From positions 248,001 to 312,000 of the forward strand of contig NC_033568.1 in NCBI RefSeq assembly GCF_001680005.1: a stretch of 64,000 nucleotides of DNA, in the 5' to 3' direction. Origin of the DNA: Plasmodium coatneyi. Its lineage: Eukaryota > Apicomplexa > Aconoidasida > Haemosporida > Plasmodiidae. Below, one piece after another: positions 32,625-45,539 of the stretch. The notes under the pieces are model-generated. The model was given only the letters and a program-made list of their open reading frames with translations, was not told the origin of the DNA and ran no database searches. The position numbers and the translations under genes are program-made. Position 1 is the stretch's first letter. Each line of letters starts with the position of its first letter.

Positions 32625-33597
32625 TTGGGTTTAGCGTTTAGGGTTAAAGTTCCCTAAGGAAGATATTCCTAAGGAAGAGGTTCCTAAAGGAAGTGTTCCT
32701 AAGGAAAGTATTCCTAAGTAAGAGGTTCCAAGTTCAGATTCTGGTTTAGGATTTGAGGTTCAGGTACCCATGGAAGAGGTTCAAGGTCAAGATTACGCGT
32801 TTAGGGAGGAAGACTTTTTTTATGATGAGGATGTTCCTAAGGTTGATGTTCCTGAGGAGGAGGTCAAAAATTCTGGTTTAGGGTTTAGGGAGGAAGACTT
32901 TATTTATCCTGAGGAACATGTTCATAAGGAACAGATTCCAGGATCAGGTTTAGGGTTTAGGGAGGAAGACTTTATTTATCCTGAGGATGATGTTAATAAA
33001 CAGGATGTCCCAAAGGAAGAGGTTCCTTCGCAGACCTCAAATTGGGTCCCATATTGGGTTAATTGGATAAAAGAAAATATGAATGTGTTTGAAGAAATTA
33101 AAACACAACCTTGGTTTCATAACTTAAGAGTTGAATGGAAGGAGTATCAAAAGGCTGCTGAACAAGGCGAATTGAATGAAGGTGAGGATACTTCATCCCC
33201 AGAAATGCGCAAAAAAGATGCTTGGAAAAAATGGGTTGCAAAACAACATGAACTTATGGACGTGAATAGCGAACAAGATTGGTTCAAACATTTGTTGGAA
33301 AATGTGGAGGAAGTGGACCGAAACGAGCTGGGAAAAACGAACGAGTCAGAACAACAGCAACAAAAACAAAAACAGAATGAATTAAAAACGGAAGAGGCTA
33401 CTCAAAGCACTTCATCGACATTTACAAAGGCACCAAAGAAGGAGGAACTGTGTAAGAAATCCTATAAAAAAAATTTTTTAATTGCCAAATTGTGGATGCT
33501 CATTTTGGCATTGGTGTTTGAGGAGTGCGAATTGGAAAAGAGTCTTCATGATAAGGAATTGTATGTGGATAATTTATTAGAAAACACTTTGTCATAA
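32625..33597 (+). pseudogene. STP1/SURFIN-type cytoplasmic tail, 5'-truncated
   Basis: The open part runs from 32770 to 33597. It begins with three GLGFREEDF-type repeats encoded by telomere-like GGTTTAGGGTTTAGGGAGGA DNA. A Trp-rich domain follows (PYWVNWIKENMNVFEE, WFHNLRVEWKEYQKAA, DAWKKWVAKQHELMDV, EQDWFKHLLENVEE). The end, LIAKLWMLILALVFEECE...LYVDNLLEN, matches the C-terminal tail of vivax-clade STP1/SURFIN proteins. Upstream repeats of the same VPKEE type continue back to about 32625, but an in-frame TAA at 32719-32721 (CCTAAGTAAGAG, where GAA is expected) and indels break them. No ectodomain, signal or TM exon is present. It is probably a gene remnant. The alternative is expression of a short tail-only protein from the ATG at 32770, for which there is no positive evidence. 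Confidence 0.7.
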
Positions 33598-34089
33598 CCG
33601 TTATAAGGGCCGTCGTGACAATTTATTTTGTAATATATGCACTAATAATAAATGTCAGTGTTATCGTGAATAGGTGTTGTGGTGACCAATGTTGGAATAG
33701 GGGATGTCGTCCTCTTTTATTTTATTTTTTTTTTTTTGGACGTTTTACTTGAGTTTAGTAAAATGTAATATATAATTTTTAAATAACATATATGAATATG
33801 TACAATAGGTGTTATATACATATAATTCTATATCGGCAAATTTTTTGCACAGACCCTTTTTCTCTATTCGTCGAACATAAAGAAAAAAACGTTCCCTCTT
33901 CTGTAACTCTATATAAGAGCTTACTGTTCAAAGAACATTTCCTCTCGTTATTTATTGTAATGAAGGGAAAAGGCTACTATAAAATACCATTATTAGTAAG
34001 AATAAAGAGAGCATGTTCATGAAAGAAATTACCCTTGTCGTTTGAACGGTAACTTATTATTAACATTGCCATTGTAATAATATAACTTA

Positions 34090-35291
34090 ACGTAAACCTT
34101 GGAATAATTCTAATTGTGTACATATACACTCTACATGCTAAAATTTTTACTCATAATAATTTATATATTTATTTATAATAGATTCTTAATTGATTCTGGG
34201 GTAATCATTGTGGTTTCCCTATGATAATGTGAATATTCATGAATATATAATGGATATATTTTTGAAATTATGCAAGTACTAATCAGTTTCATATTTATTG
34301 GACGAATATTATATAAGTAAAAGTGCTCCTCTTCCTAACCCTACTTTTTTTTTTTCTTAAAGATTTGTTCTGTAATAAAACCCTTTTACATGCGCACAAA
34401 AGAATTATTTACTGGAGAAAATGCGTATTTGTGTTCTAATAGTATTAACATGTATATAAATTGTTCTACATACTTTTAATTATGTGTTCTATGAACTGAG
34501 TGTGCATTCATTTATACAACACATGCGTATATATTACTAGCTGCTTTATTTTTTTTCTTCATAAATAATGTAGCTATATTGAAACAACTAATGTTCTAAC
34601 CTGCTCAATATATATGACTAAATACAGAAAAAAAAAAGGAGAGTTCAAATAAATAAATATACATTTGTAATAAATTCCTCTTTTTCTAATAATTTGCCAT
34701 TATTACCAGATTTGCACATAAAAATTTATCTACAAATATTTATCTACCCAGTTTTTTTTGTTTTTTCTGGTGGGCGGAATAGCCTACCAAAGTTATGTTG
34801 CTACCATAATGCACTTCTTTATTAAAAAGTAAAGAATAGTTCACAAAATATTCTTAAATCCGTATTAAAATTTTTTTGTTTTTGTATAATATATGTAAAG
34901 AAGATATCTTCTTACGCCTTCCTTCGTATAAAACAAGGATTGAGCGTACTTGGCACTTGGAACGATTAAGGCACATAGTATGTATCAGTAAAAATTTGTA
35001 CAGAGAGTGTACCCAGTGTAAAAATGTCATAATAACCTAACATGCATATACTGCTGTACATAATGGTTTATTTTAGGAAAAACATTAAATCTAAACCCTG
35101 GAATCCTTAATCTTGAAACCATGAACCCTACACATTATTCAAATTGAAACAACCCTTTTTTAAAAACATAAAAGAATTTGTTTTTGTATTTTTGTTCATA
35201 TATAATTTGTTCTTAAATTGTACCATAATTTATTTTAATTTAATAATGATAATTTTTTTTCTTTGCATATACAACATTCACTCACAAGAAC
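34090..35291 (+). repeat. Promoter-region duplication, copy 2 (with 20110-21187)
   Basis: Collinear with the DNA upstream of the Trp-rich gene; the same conserved words occur in the same order up to the start codon (ACATGGTACA in both). About 120 bases longer than copy 1. Confidence 0.85.
35091..35130 (-). repeat. Degenerate interstitial telomeric repeat
   Basis: On the minus strand it reads TAGGGTTCATGGTTTCAAG and ends CCAGGGTTTAG: two good GGGTTYA units flanking decayed ones. About 160 bases upstream of the PHIST gene start. Confidence 0.6.
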
Positions 35292-38072
35292 ATGGTACAT
35301 TCGAACAGAACAACTGTCAACGGTGCTCTACGAACAGTTGTGCAAGCCAAAACGGGTAAGGACCACCACAGGGACAGAGAAATTTCCGCAGCCAGTAACG
35401 AACATGAAACCAATGGGAATAGGGCGCAAAAGTTTCCTTTTTTCTCCAGGAGAGCAACTATTCTGTTTTTTATTGTTACTTGCATTTTTTTAAAGGTCAG
35501 TTTACCCCCTCACACATAAAAAAAAAAAAAAAAAAAAGAAAAAGAAAAGGAGTTGTATGATCAAATATGGGCGTATAGAGCGTACAAGTTGTGCAAACTG
35601 AGCGTACTGCACGTGCTACGAGCCATGCCACTATCGCGCAGCTACTGTTAAATGCACATGTTTTTGTCACTCTAGAATGTTTTCCTTACTTTAAGTTTAT
35701 GTGGACGCTGTTTATTAATGCTGTATAGGAACCATGTTCTATAACATACCACAATTATATATAACGTCCGTTAAATTCACCATCATTATCACCTTTGTCC
35801 TTCTACCTTGCAGCATCAGGATGACTTCGCAAGACAGAAAGAACATCTCGCCCTATTACTACTAAGTAATAGAGTTGCTAGAAATTTAGCCATGGAAACA
35901 GAACGAATTTTATCAGGAGATGAGCTCGAACTGGCACAGGGTGAAAATACAAAAGTAAGGACAAAGTCCCATGTACGGACGCAACTTGCTGCCACTAAAC
36001 TTATTACTAACCCTGGTTATTCTGGTCCTCCTGGAGCTGGCGCTGCTTCCTCCCTCGACCCTGGTCTTGATGCTAAGAATGGGCAGGTTCCTGGTCAAGG
36101 TACTGAAGCTCCCGGTTCTAATAGTACGGGTAGTAATCGTAGTATAGGTTCTGTTGTTGTTCCTACTTCTAATGAAGCAAATTCAGTGAGCTCCCCAGGG
36201 GAAGAACCACCCCTAGTATCAGCAATAGAAAATCCGGGAATAGCTCCTACAGCGGAATGTGCTGCGGGTGATGTTGTAAAGGTGGCGGATCCTTCAAGCG
36301 GCAACCGTAAATTAGAAGGAATTGCAGCAACTCCATTAGAAGAGGAGCTCGAATTGGCACCAGATGAAGAAGCGGATGGACCAGCCGAACAGGAAGTCGA
36401 GGAGGTGGACTTGAGCTGTTTTCCCTTTTTGCTATCCAATGGAAAACAGTGTGTAACATCCCTTCGGGATATATTTCGTCGTAATAAGGAAGAGGTAAAA
36501 CAAGAAGAAGAAGTAAAAGAAGAAATTAAAAAAGAACTAAAAAGCGGAATAAAAGCGAAGTGGAAGAAATGGAAGAAGAATGAGAAACAAACAAACGAGG
36601 AAGTCAAGGAAGAAGTAAAAGAAGAAGTAAAGGAAGAAGTAAAAGAAGAAGTCAAGGAAGAAGTAAAAGAAGAAGTAAAGGAGGAAGTAAAAGAAGAACT
36701 AAAAGAAGAAATCAAGGAAGAAGTAAAAGAAGAAGTCAAGGAAGAAGTAAAAGAAGAAATCAAGGAAGAAGTAAAGGAAGAAGTCAAGGAAGAAGTAAAA
36801 GAAGAAGTAAAAGAAGAAGTGATAGAAGAAGTAAAGGAAGAAGTAAAAGAAGAAGTCAAGGAAGAAGTCAAGGAAGAAGTAAAAGAAGAAGTGATAGAAG
36901 AAGTCAAGGAAGAAGTCAAGGAAGAAGTAAAAGAAGAAGTAAAGGAAGAAGTAAAAGAAGAAGTCAAGGAAGAAGTAAAAGAAGAAGTAAAGGAAGAAGT
37001 CAAGGAAGAAGTAAAGGAAGAAATAAAAGAAGAAGTAAAAGAAGAAGTAAAGGAAGAACAGAAAGAACAAAAAGATCACGCAGGGGAAGAACCATCCCTA
37101 GTATCAGCAATAGAAAATCCGGGAATAGCTCCTACAACAGAAAATGCTAAAGAAGAAGCTCCTCAGTTCGAAACGGAAGCTGCCAAAAAAGAAGTCACTA
37201 AATGTACAGAAGAAGATAAAGGAACAGCTGAACAGCAGGTACAGGAAAAAAAAACATATTTCTCAAATAGATACCTGAATTTTGACAATTTTTGTCAGAA
37301 CCTACGAGAATCATATGAAGACGTAGATAATGATGATAATAAGGAACAAAAAAAGAAAAGGAAGAAGAGACAGGGAAAAACAGGTAAAATGCTAAAAAGG
37401 GTAAACAAATATGAGAATGAAATATCAAAATATGGAGAAAGATCATTACGATATGATAAGGAAGAACATATATATGATGAGCACGGAATGGACGAATTAT
37501 TATTTGGGGAAATTAAAAAATATGAAAAAAACGGAACCCATAGAACTAGTAATTTCTACTACGAAATGTCTTGTTTTGATGATAGATTGACAGATAAAGA
37601 AATAAATAAGAAATTAGAAAAAATGGAAGAATTCCCTGAAAAATGGGAATTAGTCTCCCTCTACTGGCAATCATACACAAATGAAAGAGGTAGATATATT
37701 GATGTTAGAAAATGTTTGCTAGAAAAATACCTAGAATTAAAAGAGGAACAATCTTTCGAAGCTCTCCAAAAATATAATAAGAAATGGAAAAAATGTGAAG
37801 AGATAATGCACAATAACTTTGTAAAACAACACAAGCATATTAATGATGTATATTATACCTTCGCTGCAAAAGAAAATGTAAGCAGAGATGAATTCAAGGA
37901 AATCTTAAAAAGCGTGAGAGCTTCATGGGAAGATTACGCGCTTAAGACAACGGACAAATGTATAGCTCTTTTGGAGGAACCAGTTGTCTCAGAATTCAAG
38001 TTCTCGAGGTATGTCGGTTCAGGATTCGTGGCTGAGGGTCCACGGTATGTTATTCAAGGGTTCTTTATTTAG
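35292..38072 (+). CDS. Exported PHIST-domain protein with long EVKEE repeat
   Basis: Exons 35292-35495 and 35814-38072 (phase 0, GTCAGT donor, CTTGCAG acceptor) give 820 residues. Exon 1 ends in a hydrophobic signal (ATILFFIVTCIFLK). Exon 2 begins HQDDFARQ, with RNLAM at residues 91-95 in PEXEL position but lacking the acidic fifth residue. An N-terminal variable region, a Lys/Glu array (EVKEE units, about 36598-37050) and a linker precede a C-terminal PRESAN/PHIST domain (about residues 620-795). That domain has spaced tryptophans and helices around PEKWELVSLYWQSY, KYNKKWKKCEEIMHNN and VRASWEDYALKTT. PHIST proteins are exported and bind host cytoskeleton or parasite surface proteins. A nearly identical 57-bp piece (GEEPxLVSAIENPGIAP) flanks the Lys/Glu array on both sides (36195 and 37080). 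The N-terminus and promoter are shared with the Trp-rich gene at 21188. Confidence 0.85.
36598..37050 (+). repeat. 15-bp-based EVKEE coding repeat array
   Basis: About 30 units of GAAGTAAA(A/G)GAAGAA or GAAGTCAAGGAAGAA encoding Glu-Val-Lys-Glu-Glu, with occasional Ile, Leu or Val-Ile variants. Predicted highly charged helix. Confidence 0.9.
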
Positions 38073-39385
38073 CTGCAGGGTGCACTAAATGTGTTTAACT
38101 ATGCAAAACCTTAATCCGCGATCGAAAAATATTGAAAATTTTTTTTTAGTATAAATTAATTTCTTCTGTTTCTCAATTATAGTATAATTGAAATTTCTCT
38201 TTTTTTTATGTAATATTTTACCATCAATAATCATACTCATAATTTTACAGAACAACTTATAATGATATGTAGAGATATGTTTTATGCTTATACGGAACCT
38301 ATATTTTTTACACAAAAAATATTATTAATGCACTATATATTTCATTAACATATTGTAATTTCGGGGAAAAAAAGAAATTAACATTTAATTTGTGTAAACT
38401 ATAAAAGATTTTTACAACACCCTATGATTTCCGTTTCAAGCAGAATTTTATGAATGTTCTATTTTTTTTTTTAGCAACAATAATACATATAAATCAAAAA
38501 TTGGAAGTAAAATAAATGTATTGGATAAAATATCATTAAATAATTATTTGAAATAATTTTTACTAATTAAAATTTAAGGAAACGCCTCCATTACTTTTTT
38601 AGCAATTTGTAAAAATTCCTATATACTATTAAATGAGAAAAATGGCTACGTATGTTGTAAAATCAAAAGTTAATGTATTTATAATAATATAAACATAAAT
38701 ATATCACAAAACAGGGGGTAATTAGATAATATGAGGAATTAGTGCATTTAACAGCATCAATACGACCTGCACAAGTGGAAAATAAATCATTATCTCTATA
38801 AAAAGTAAAAAGTACTGCCACAAAATTATTCACTTCTATTGTATAGAATCATTAGTATTGATAATCATATTTAATATAAATTTTAAGTGTTCATATAATA
38901 TTTATGTGCGTATCCAAAAGAATGAACAATATGGCGTAAATATATATTATAGAATTATAAAGAACATATATATATTTTTTTTTAGTGCTAATGAGAAATT
39001 TACAACGTATAATTCTGTTCCTCTTCTTATTATACACTAGGATCTATTTATTAATTTTTTTAAAATCTTGATATTTATAAGAATTACCTTCATTTTACAT
39101 TAGTGCGATTCTTGCAATTAAGAGAATATAATTGGAAAAAATTACTTAATATTATTATTATTTATTTTTTTTTTTTTTCTTTTTCAATTGAAGAAAACCT
39201 TATTTTCCATAAATAATATACGTCGTACGTAAAATATAATACACGAATTTTATAAAATGCGGAAAAATCTTTTGAAGTAAAATGGAACAATAATTTTGTT
39301 GAATAATATCAAAGGAAAAATATTATATAATAGAATAAATTTTTATTGCTTTTCACACATTTCTGAAATTTGAGGCATACACAAC
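38073..39385. other. Intergenic, no feature beyond promoter
   Basis: Very AT-rich; no ORF with a recognisable domain. It should contain the 3' end of the PHIST gene transcript and the promoter of the two-TM gene at 39386. Confidence 0.5.
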
Positions 39386-40536
39386 ATGAAGGGAAACAAC
39401 AAGGGCATCTATTTTCTAAATTTCCTTATGCTTGCCATTTTAGCAACCCCATGGAAATATTCTAAAGAAGTATGTATTTAACAATTAAATTTAATATTAT
39501 ATATACCAACATTTTCTACATTAATACTATGCACAATATGAACATTTCCCTCTTCACATGTTTTTATACCCTGATGAAACTGTTATCCATGTGTAAATAA
39601 ATATGCTATCGTTAATAACATTTAAATATTTTCCCTAATTTTTAGATAACTACTGACTTGGGTGAATCACAAGATAGGATAATCAACCCTAGAACAATAT
39701 TAAATTGCAGAAATGGCAGATTGCTAAGGGGAGACATAGACATAGATTTGGAAGTAAAATACGACCTCTTCAAGGATAAAATTGTGAACGTAGTGGATGA
39801 GGATGACTACGCATTCGAAAACAGAGTAAAATCAGTGATGCAAGATGATAAATTTAGAGAATGCTTTAATAAAATAAAATGCAACGAGAGTTCTCATAGA
39901 TCTGACAACTTTAATGATTCTTATGAAAATGTTCTGAGTTATGACCAGTTCTATGATTCCTGCCAGAAGAATGATCATAATTTAGACCAGTTCTATGATT
40001 CCTGTGAAAGTATTAATAGTTCTGACAAATCATCTAATAAAAACAATTATGATGATGAAGATGAAGAACTTGGTAACACTTACTATACTGTTGCCCACAG
40101 CGGAGTTCCACAATATAACGCAAAGGAATACGAGATGCCTTTAACGGGTACGCGTAGACACAGGAAAAAATCTATATTTTCAAGAATATTTAAATTTCTG
40201 AAAAAACAAGATGCAAAATATGAAAAGTACATATATAATACACTGAATGGTGACATACCTCAAAATGTTAAAAATCTTTTAGATGGAATTATATCACCAG
40301 AATTAATGAAATTCGTTAATGTACTCACAATTTTCTTTCCAGTTATATCGATCTCTTCACTACTATTTCTAGTAGTGATAATGAGTTATTTCGTATCGGC
40401 CACTATAATGGCCCCACTTATTTGTATATTTATTGGTCTCCTAATCATTGTATTCATGCCTATTTTTTACAAATACGAGAAGTGCAAACGTTTGACTAAA
40501 ATATATGGACCACATATATCTGCAGGAAAACATTAG
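39386..40536 (+). CDS. Exported two-TM protein, paralogue of 44302-45539 (Pv-fam-d/h-like)
   Basis: Exons 39386-39469 (28 codons, hydrophobic IYFLNFLMLAILATPW) and 39646-40536, phase 0, GTATGT donor and TTTTTAG acceptor: 324 residues. Soon after the junction comes NGRLLRGD (residues 51-58), an RxL motif with Gly at the fifth place and Asp at the sixth. A conserved charged block follows (DLFKDKIVNVVDEDDYAFENRV, interrupted here only for naming), then a duplicated DQFYDSC unit, an acidic Ser-rich linker, a basic stretch (TRRHRKKSIF) and two C-terminal TM segments (about residues 251-305). The N-terminal block, spacing and TM arrangement match the gene at 44302. The family appears to be one of the exported vivax-clade multigene families; the exact family name is uncertain and the function is unknown. 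Confidence 0.8.
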
Positions 40537-43500
40537 CTATTATGAAAAATATATATAAAAGGCATGTAAACCCCAACAGTCCATGCACTAATTCTATAAC
40601 ATATATAAACATTTTTTTGATACAAGCGCATAGAAAAACCTTCTACGTGCATATGTACATGTCACATATATAAACAATTAACCTTCTTATGTAATTTAAA
40701 ACCTTAAAACGTACCTTCCTTTGTATTATTGCTTCGTACTTTTGTCCTCAAAAATATAATACTCTCGTATTAATTAGTTCTTTATTTTTTTTATTTCGCA
40801 TGTGCTGTATTATAAATAGTATCTTCTAAAAAATGTGTTTTAATATTTTCCCTTATACTACACTATATTTGGCATATACATTGGTAAAATGTTTTTATAC
40901 CTGAACTTTTTCATTTCCGATAAACTTTGATGAAATCCAATTCAACATTTTTCCGTGGTAAAGACTTTTACCTGTCTTCTTGCATAGAGATTTCACGCAT
41001 TAGCTAACTTTAATAATCGTTATTTTAAAAAATAAATGTACTAAATACGCACTGACGCTCATTAAGGTAAAAAGGCAGAACATTATACGAATTCTAACTT
41101 TATATGAATATACATATGTATTTTTAAATTTCTGTACATTCCTGCAGTGATTAACTCCTTCTCAATTATTCTAGGCATTCCATTTTTTTCATTTAAAACA
41201 TCAACTATATTATTATATAAAGTAGCACATTTGAAGTTACTATTTCATCACATATAATTTCAAAAAAACACATAGACGCGTTTTTGTCTTACAACGCCAT
41301 TATTTCGTGGGTCACCTTATTACAGTTGTAGCGAATTCATTATATGTGTGGAACATTTTTATATAATGTTACTTTATTACTTTTTTTTTAATTTCTCATT
41401 GGTCAACACATATATTGCGCTCTTGCTATAAATGAAATTTGTAAGGACCATCTAATCCCTGGTTCCATATTTTGACAGGTGCTATTATATAATAAAGGAA
41501 GGCAGCGCTACTTATATCCTTTTCCATTTTCCCTTTTCCAACACACTTGACATAGTAAAAATCATCTTAAGAATGATTCTCTTTATTAATTATTAGTGCT
41601 CCTTAATATGTTAATTATAATATATAATAGAATTGCATTAAAACAAAAGGAAGAAAAAAAGAATGGGCGCAAAAATAATTCCGTAAATAAAGAAAGTATG
41701 GGCTTATATATAAATATATTTAACCCAATCCATACAAGTCTGAGTGCATATACGTAATTTTTTTCTGTATATGAAAAAATACTTATATGCTTATGTATAT
41801 ATATTCTAAGAATAAGCATTTGTTAGAACGAATCATTAGTACATTTAAATTTATCTGGGTCATTCATTGAGCTTTATTGCATATATACTAACATTTTTAA
41901 TATGTGCTGTGGAAAAATATTATTTTTCCCTGTTTCAGTTTTTTATAAGTGGAACATAGCAACAGTTATAGACAACGTAACACGTATTTCAATAAGAAAT
42001 GTAAAAAAGTAATATTATAAAGCAACGCATTTTATGTAATTTATTAACGTTCCTTTTTTTATTTCATTAGATATTGCTTCAGTGCGCTCCATTATTTTTA
42101 ATTTATTAGAAAGTAGACAATATCTTCAAGTTTTTTTGTGTTTTAATACATTTTTAATTGGTATTATTACGCTATATCCATATCAACATTCGGCTTTTTT
42201 TTCTTTTTTTTCTTTTCTTCGTTTTCCATATAAAATTTGTTCACTATAGCACTGTACGATCATAGTTGACTTTATTTTTGCACATAAACTTTTTATATAT
42301 ATTAGTAAATTAGCGAAGTATTGTTTACATGACTATCATGTTACTCCAATTCACCCATAATTGGGAATAAATCCATTTGGCACTGCGCCCTCTTTTGATA
42401 ATAATTCATTGTACTTATATATATGTCCAGCTGACTAGACACTTATAATTCAAAGATGTCATTTATTTTCGAGAGCAAATTATAGAAAATCTACTATGCT
42501 AATTTTCTTTGTGGGAACATCACCGACTGTGCAAGAAATACGTGAATGTGCAACACGGGAAGCACACAAAAAGGAAATAATTATAGAATAGATAGAACCA
42601 ATTATTACATAAAATTGTAAGTTCTCTCACAAATTAGCATATGAGAAGATATATTCTTACTCTGAAAACATAGTCTTCCCTTTATCACATTATAATTTGA
42701 CATAAAGAGTATAACGCTGATCAGATAATAAAAGTGTATTTACTAATTAGATAACTTCATTCTTATAAGCCTTTTTTAATAAATACTTCCATAATTGAAA
42801 GTATTTTGCAACTTTTATAATCACACAAAATATAATGCACAAAAAAATACAGTACATCGACACTCTGAAATGTTGGATTATTTATTTACGCGGATGCAAT
42901 TAAAGATGCACACGATGTATTTAAACATGCTTCATATAAAGAATATTTCAGAAATATTTGCTAAAAAAATAGTGAATAATGTGCCTTAGATTTTATTTAT
43001 CCATGTCTTCGAATAATTGAAATAATAGAAGGAGCATATGACTAAAAATTATATTAATATTACCATCATAAAATATTGACAGAAGGTTTATTCCACTTGT
43101 TGTGCATTGCAAATTGAACTACTGTAAGAACATAACACTGGACTTGTTTATAATATCATATAAAGTGTGCCAGCAGTCAGACTTATCTAAAATTTTACAC
43201 CTAATTAATATCAATAAAATAATGGAACTTTCATCTTATTTTAAAAAATTTAATTAAGAAATTCTTATAAGACTTAATTATTCATTTTGACAGAATTAAA
43301 GGAACCAATAATAATTCTATACTTTAAAAATATAGATTTTCTTTTTCATTTTTCTTTGCACAACTGTCATTTATAAAGTCGTTATGTGCCCATTAATATG
43401 AATAGACACTCTGAAGGAACATTTTTAGAAAACATTTTTCAAAATTTTCTAATAAATTACCCCCTAAATATTTTTTAACATTATAATGTATATTACGATA

Positions 43501-44301
43501 ATGGAAGTATTTACGAATGCTTTAATATTTTTGCTATGACTCCTTAATGCTTCCTTAATATTTACAATTTTTACAAGAATTTTGCTTAATTTTATAGAAA
43601 TACGAAGTTATAAATATTTATGCAGCGCGATATATTGTTATTCTTACATTTTTTGTACTTTTTTTTTTTTTTTTTTTTTTTTCAACCCCTATCATCTAAA
43701 ATTACACAAAAAAATTCGTAAATTTGTAATTCGTGTGCGTATATTTATGAGTTAAATATACTTATAATGGTGTTTTTTATACCCCGCCCGTGTCCTTTCC
43801 ACACTTGAATGATATATTGCCATATAAAATTAATCACACATTTGCTTTGCGTACTCCGCGATAATGATATATGATTTTTAATTTTTGCAAAACATAATTT
43901 AAAAAAATTACCTTAATTTTAATTTAATTTTTAACACTGATAATTAATTTAAATGTTAGTTTGTAATATTTTTTTTTTTTTGGGAACATTTTACATAAAT
44001 GATTACGCAGGAATTGCTTTACACAAGGATGTACATTTTTTACGCATTTTAACATAACACATAATCATTGAAATTTCACACTTTACCAGCCCTTTTAAGT
44101 GAGAAACGCTTGAAAAAAAAGCATTAAAAAGTATTAAAAAGTATTAAAAAGTATTAAAAAGTTTTAAAAATTGCCAAGCGATAAGTAAAAAACACCGCAA
44201 AGTGTAACGCTGAATATTACACAAGGGAAAAATCATTATATAGGAAGCTAAATAAATAAATTTTTCAATTACTATAATGTCTTAAAAACATTAGATTATC
44301 A
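40537..44301. other. Long AT-rich intergenic region, no gene recognised
   Basis: Only short ORFs without domain features (for example 41586-41819 -, 42795-42989 +). A short tandem repeat lies at 44124-44166. Confidence 0.5.
44124..44166 (+). repeat. 11-bp tandem repeat AGTATTAAAAA
   Basis: Four near-perfect copies (first and last slightly altered), about 140 bases upstream of the start codon at 44302. Confidence 0.85.
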
Positions 44302-45539
44302 ATGAAAGAAAGGACAGACCGTAAATCACACTTCTTTACTATTACTCTTACCGTTACCCTTTTTATTTCGACCTGGAGACACATATATGATGTAATAAAA
44401 TATGGAAATTAAATTTAATGATATATTAGCCCTATCACTTTTTTTTTGCATTTTCACTTATAGAGAAATATTTTGTTCACTTTGCTAATATATACATCCG
44501 TTTAACTCCTTTTTTTCCTGTCTTTTAGTCACTCAGTACTGCTAATGCATGGGACAAAAGAGTCCTCCCTCAAAATATCACCTTACACACAGGACCCGGT
44601 AGAATATTAAGGGGTGATATTGAACCAGAAACACAGCAACAATATACGGCACTAAAAGAAAGAATTATAAATTTGCTAGATGAAGATGATGAGTCATTCA
44701 GAGAAAGGCTAAATGCATTAGCACAGGATGATCATTTTCGGAAACAATTTAATGCGTTAATGCGGGATGGCCTCTCTCAAAAAGGGGGTAACAAAATAAT
44801 TTTAGACAAGTTTTTTCATAAACATGTTAACATATTAAATGAGAGTGATAATAATTTGGAGAAAAACCCTTTTCTCATCTCACCAGATGTAAATCACAGT
44901 AATCATGACAATTCGGACCCGTTCAAATTTTATAACAGTTTGGAAGAACTTTCTGATGAACTGAAAAGTAAGAATTACTACAAAGCGAAAATAATTGACG
45001 AATTAAAACGTCATGAAGAGTATAAAGAAAAACGGAAGAGTAAAATAAAACGAACGAATAATCTTAAGAGAGAACCAACCAATGGAACAGAACATGCTGT
45101 GCTCTCTAAATTAGAAAAAGATGATATTTTCGAAGGATTTCTCCATCGTTATGCGTATGAAGAATTAGTAAAACCAAGAAAAAGATCAATGTTACCTACC
45201 TTCCTAAAAAAAGCGGATAAAAAGTTGAAAGCAAAAGTGAAACGATTTTTAAAGAAAAAAACACCTGGGCGTTATGCTGATAATGGTCAAGACATCATGG
45301 GAAAGTCCTTTTTATTTGTAAAAAAATTCAGAGTTTTTATTCCTATTTTGTTTTTTTTGCCATTAGTTATTTTAGCAACTCCACTTATTATTTATTACAC
45401 ATTTGTATTTCAAACGAGCATTTTAGCCATGTTTTCGTTAGTAGGAATATATCCCCCCGTTCTACCGATATTGTTTGCTGCACTGATTGCATACGGTGTA
45501 TTTAATTTGATAGTGCGTCCCCGCAGGTCTAGCATATAA
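44302..45539 (+). CDS. Exported two-TM protein, paralogue of 39386-40536 (Pv-fam-d/h-like)
   Basis: Exons 44302-44391 (30 codons, hydrophobic FFTITLTVTLFIST) and 44529-45539, phase 0, GTAATA donor and TCTTTTAG acceptor: 366 residues. GRILRGD lies at residues 54-60, equivalent to GRLLRGD in the paralogue, followed by the shared LKERIINLLDEDDESF and HFRKQFNAL block. The middle is longer and more basic than the paralogue (KEKRKSKIKRTNNLKRE), and two TM segments near the end (about residues 293-360) are joined by a short loop with GIYPPVLP. The single first exon with a signal anchor, the RxL motif after the intron and the two C-terminal helices indicate an exported membrane-associated protein of unknown function. 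Confidence 0.8.

Larger units (their letters stand above)
33598..35291. other. Intergenic region; mostly a duplicated promoter
   Basis: 33598-34090 shows no feature. From about 34090 to the ATG at 35292 it is the second copy of the promoter duplication. It includes a segment around 34905-35150 with an interstitial telomeric trace that is shorter or missing in the other copy. Confidence 0.6.

Noticed and set aside
36095..37079. 302- and 126-codon antisense frames rich in Ser/Thr/Phe
   Set aside because: Mirror of the EVKEE array in the PHIST gene.
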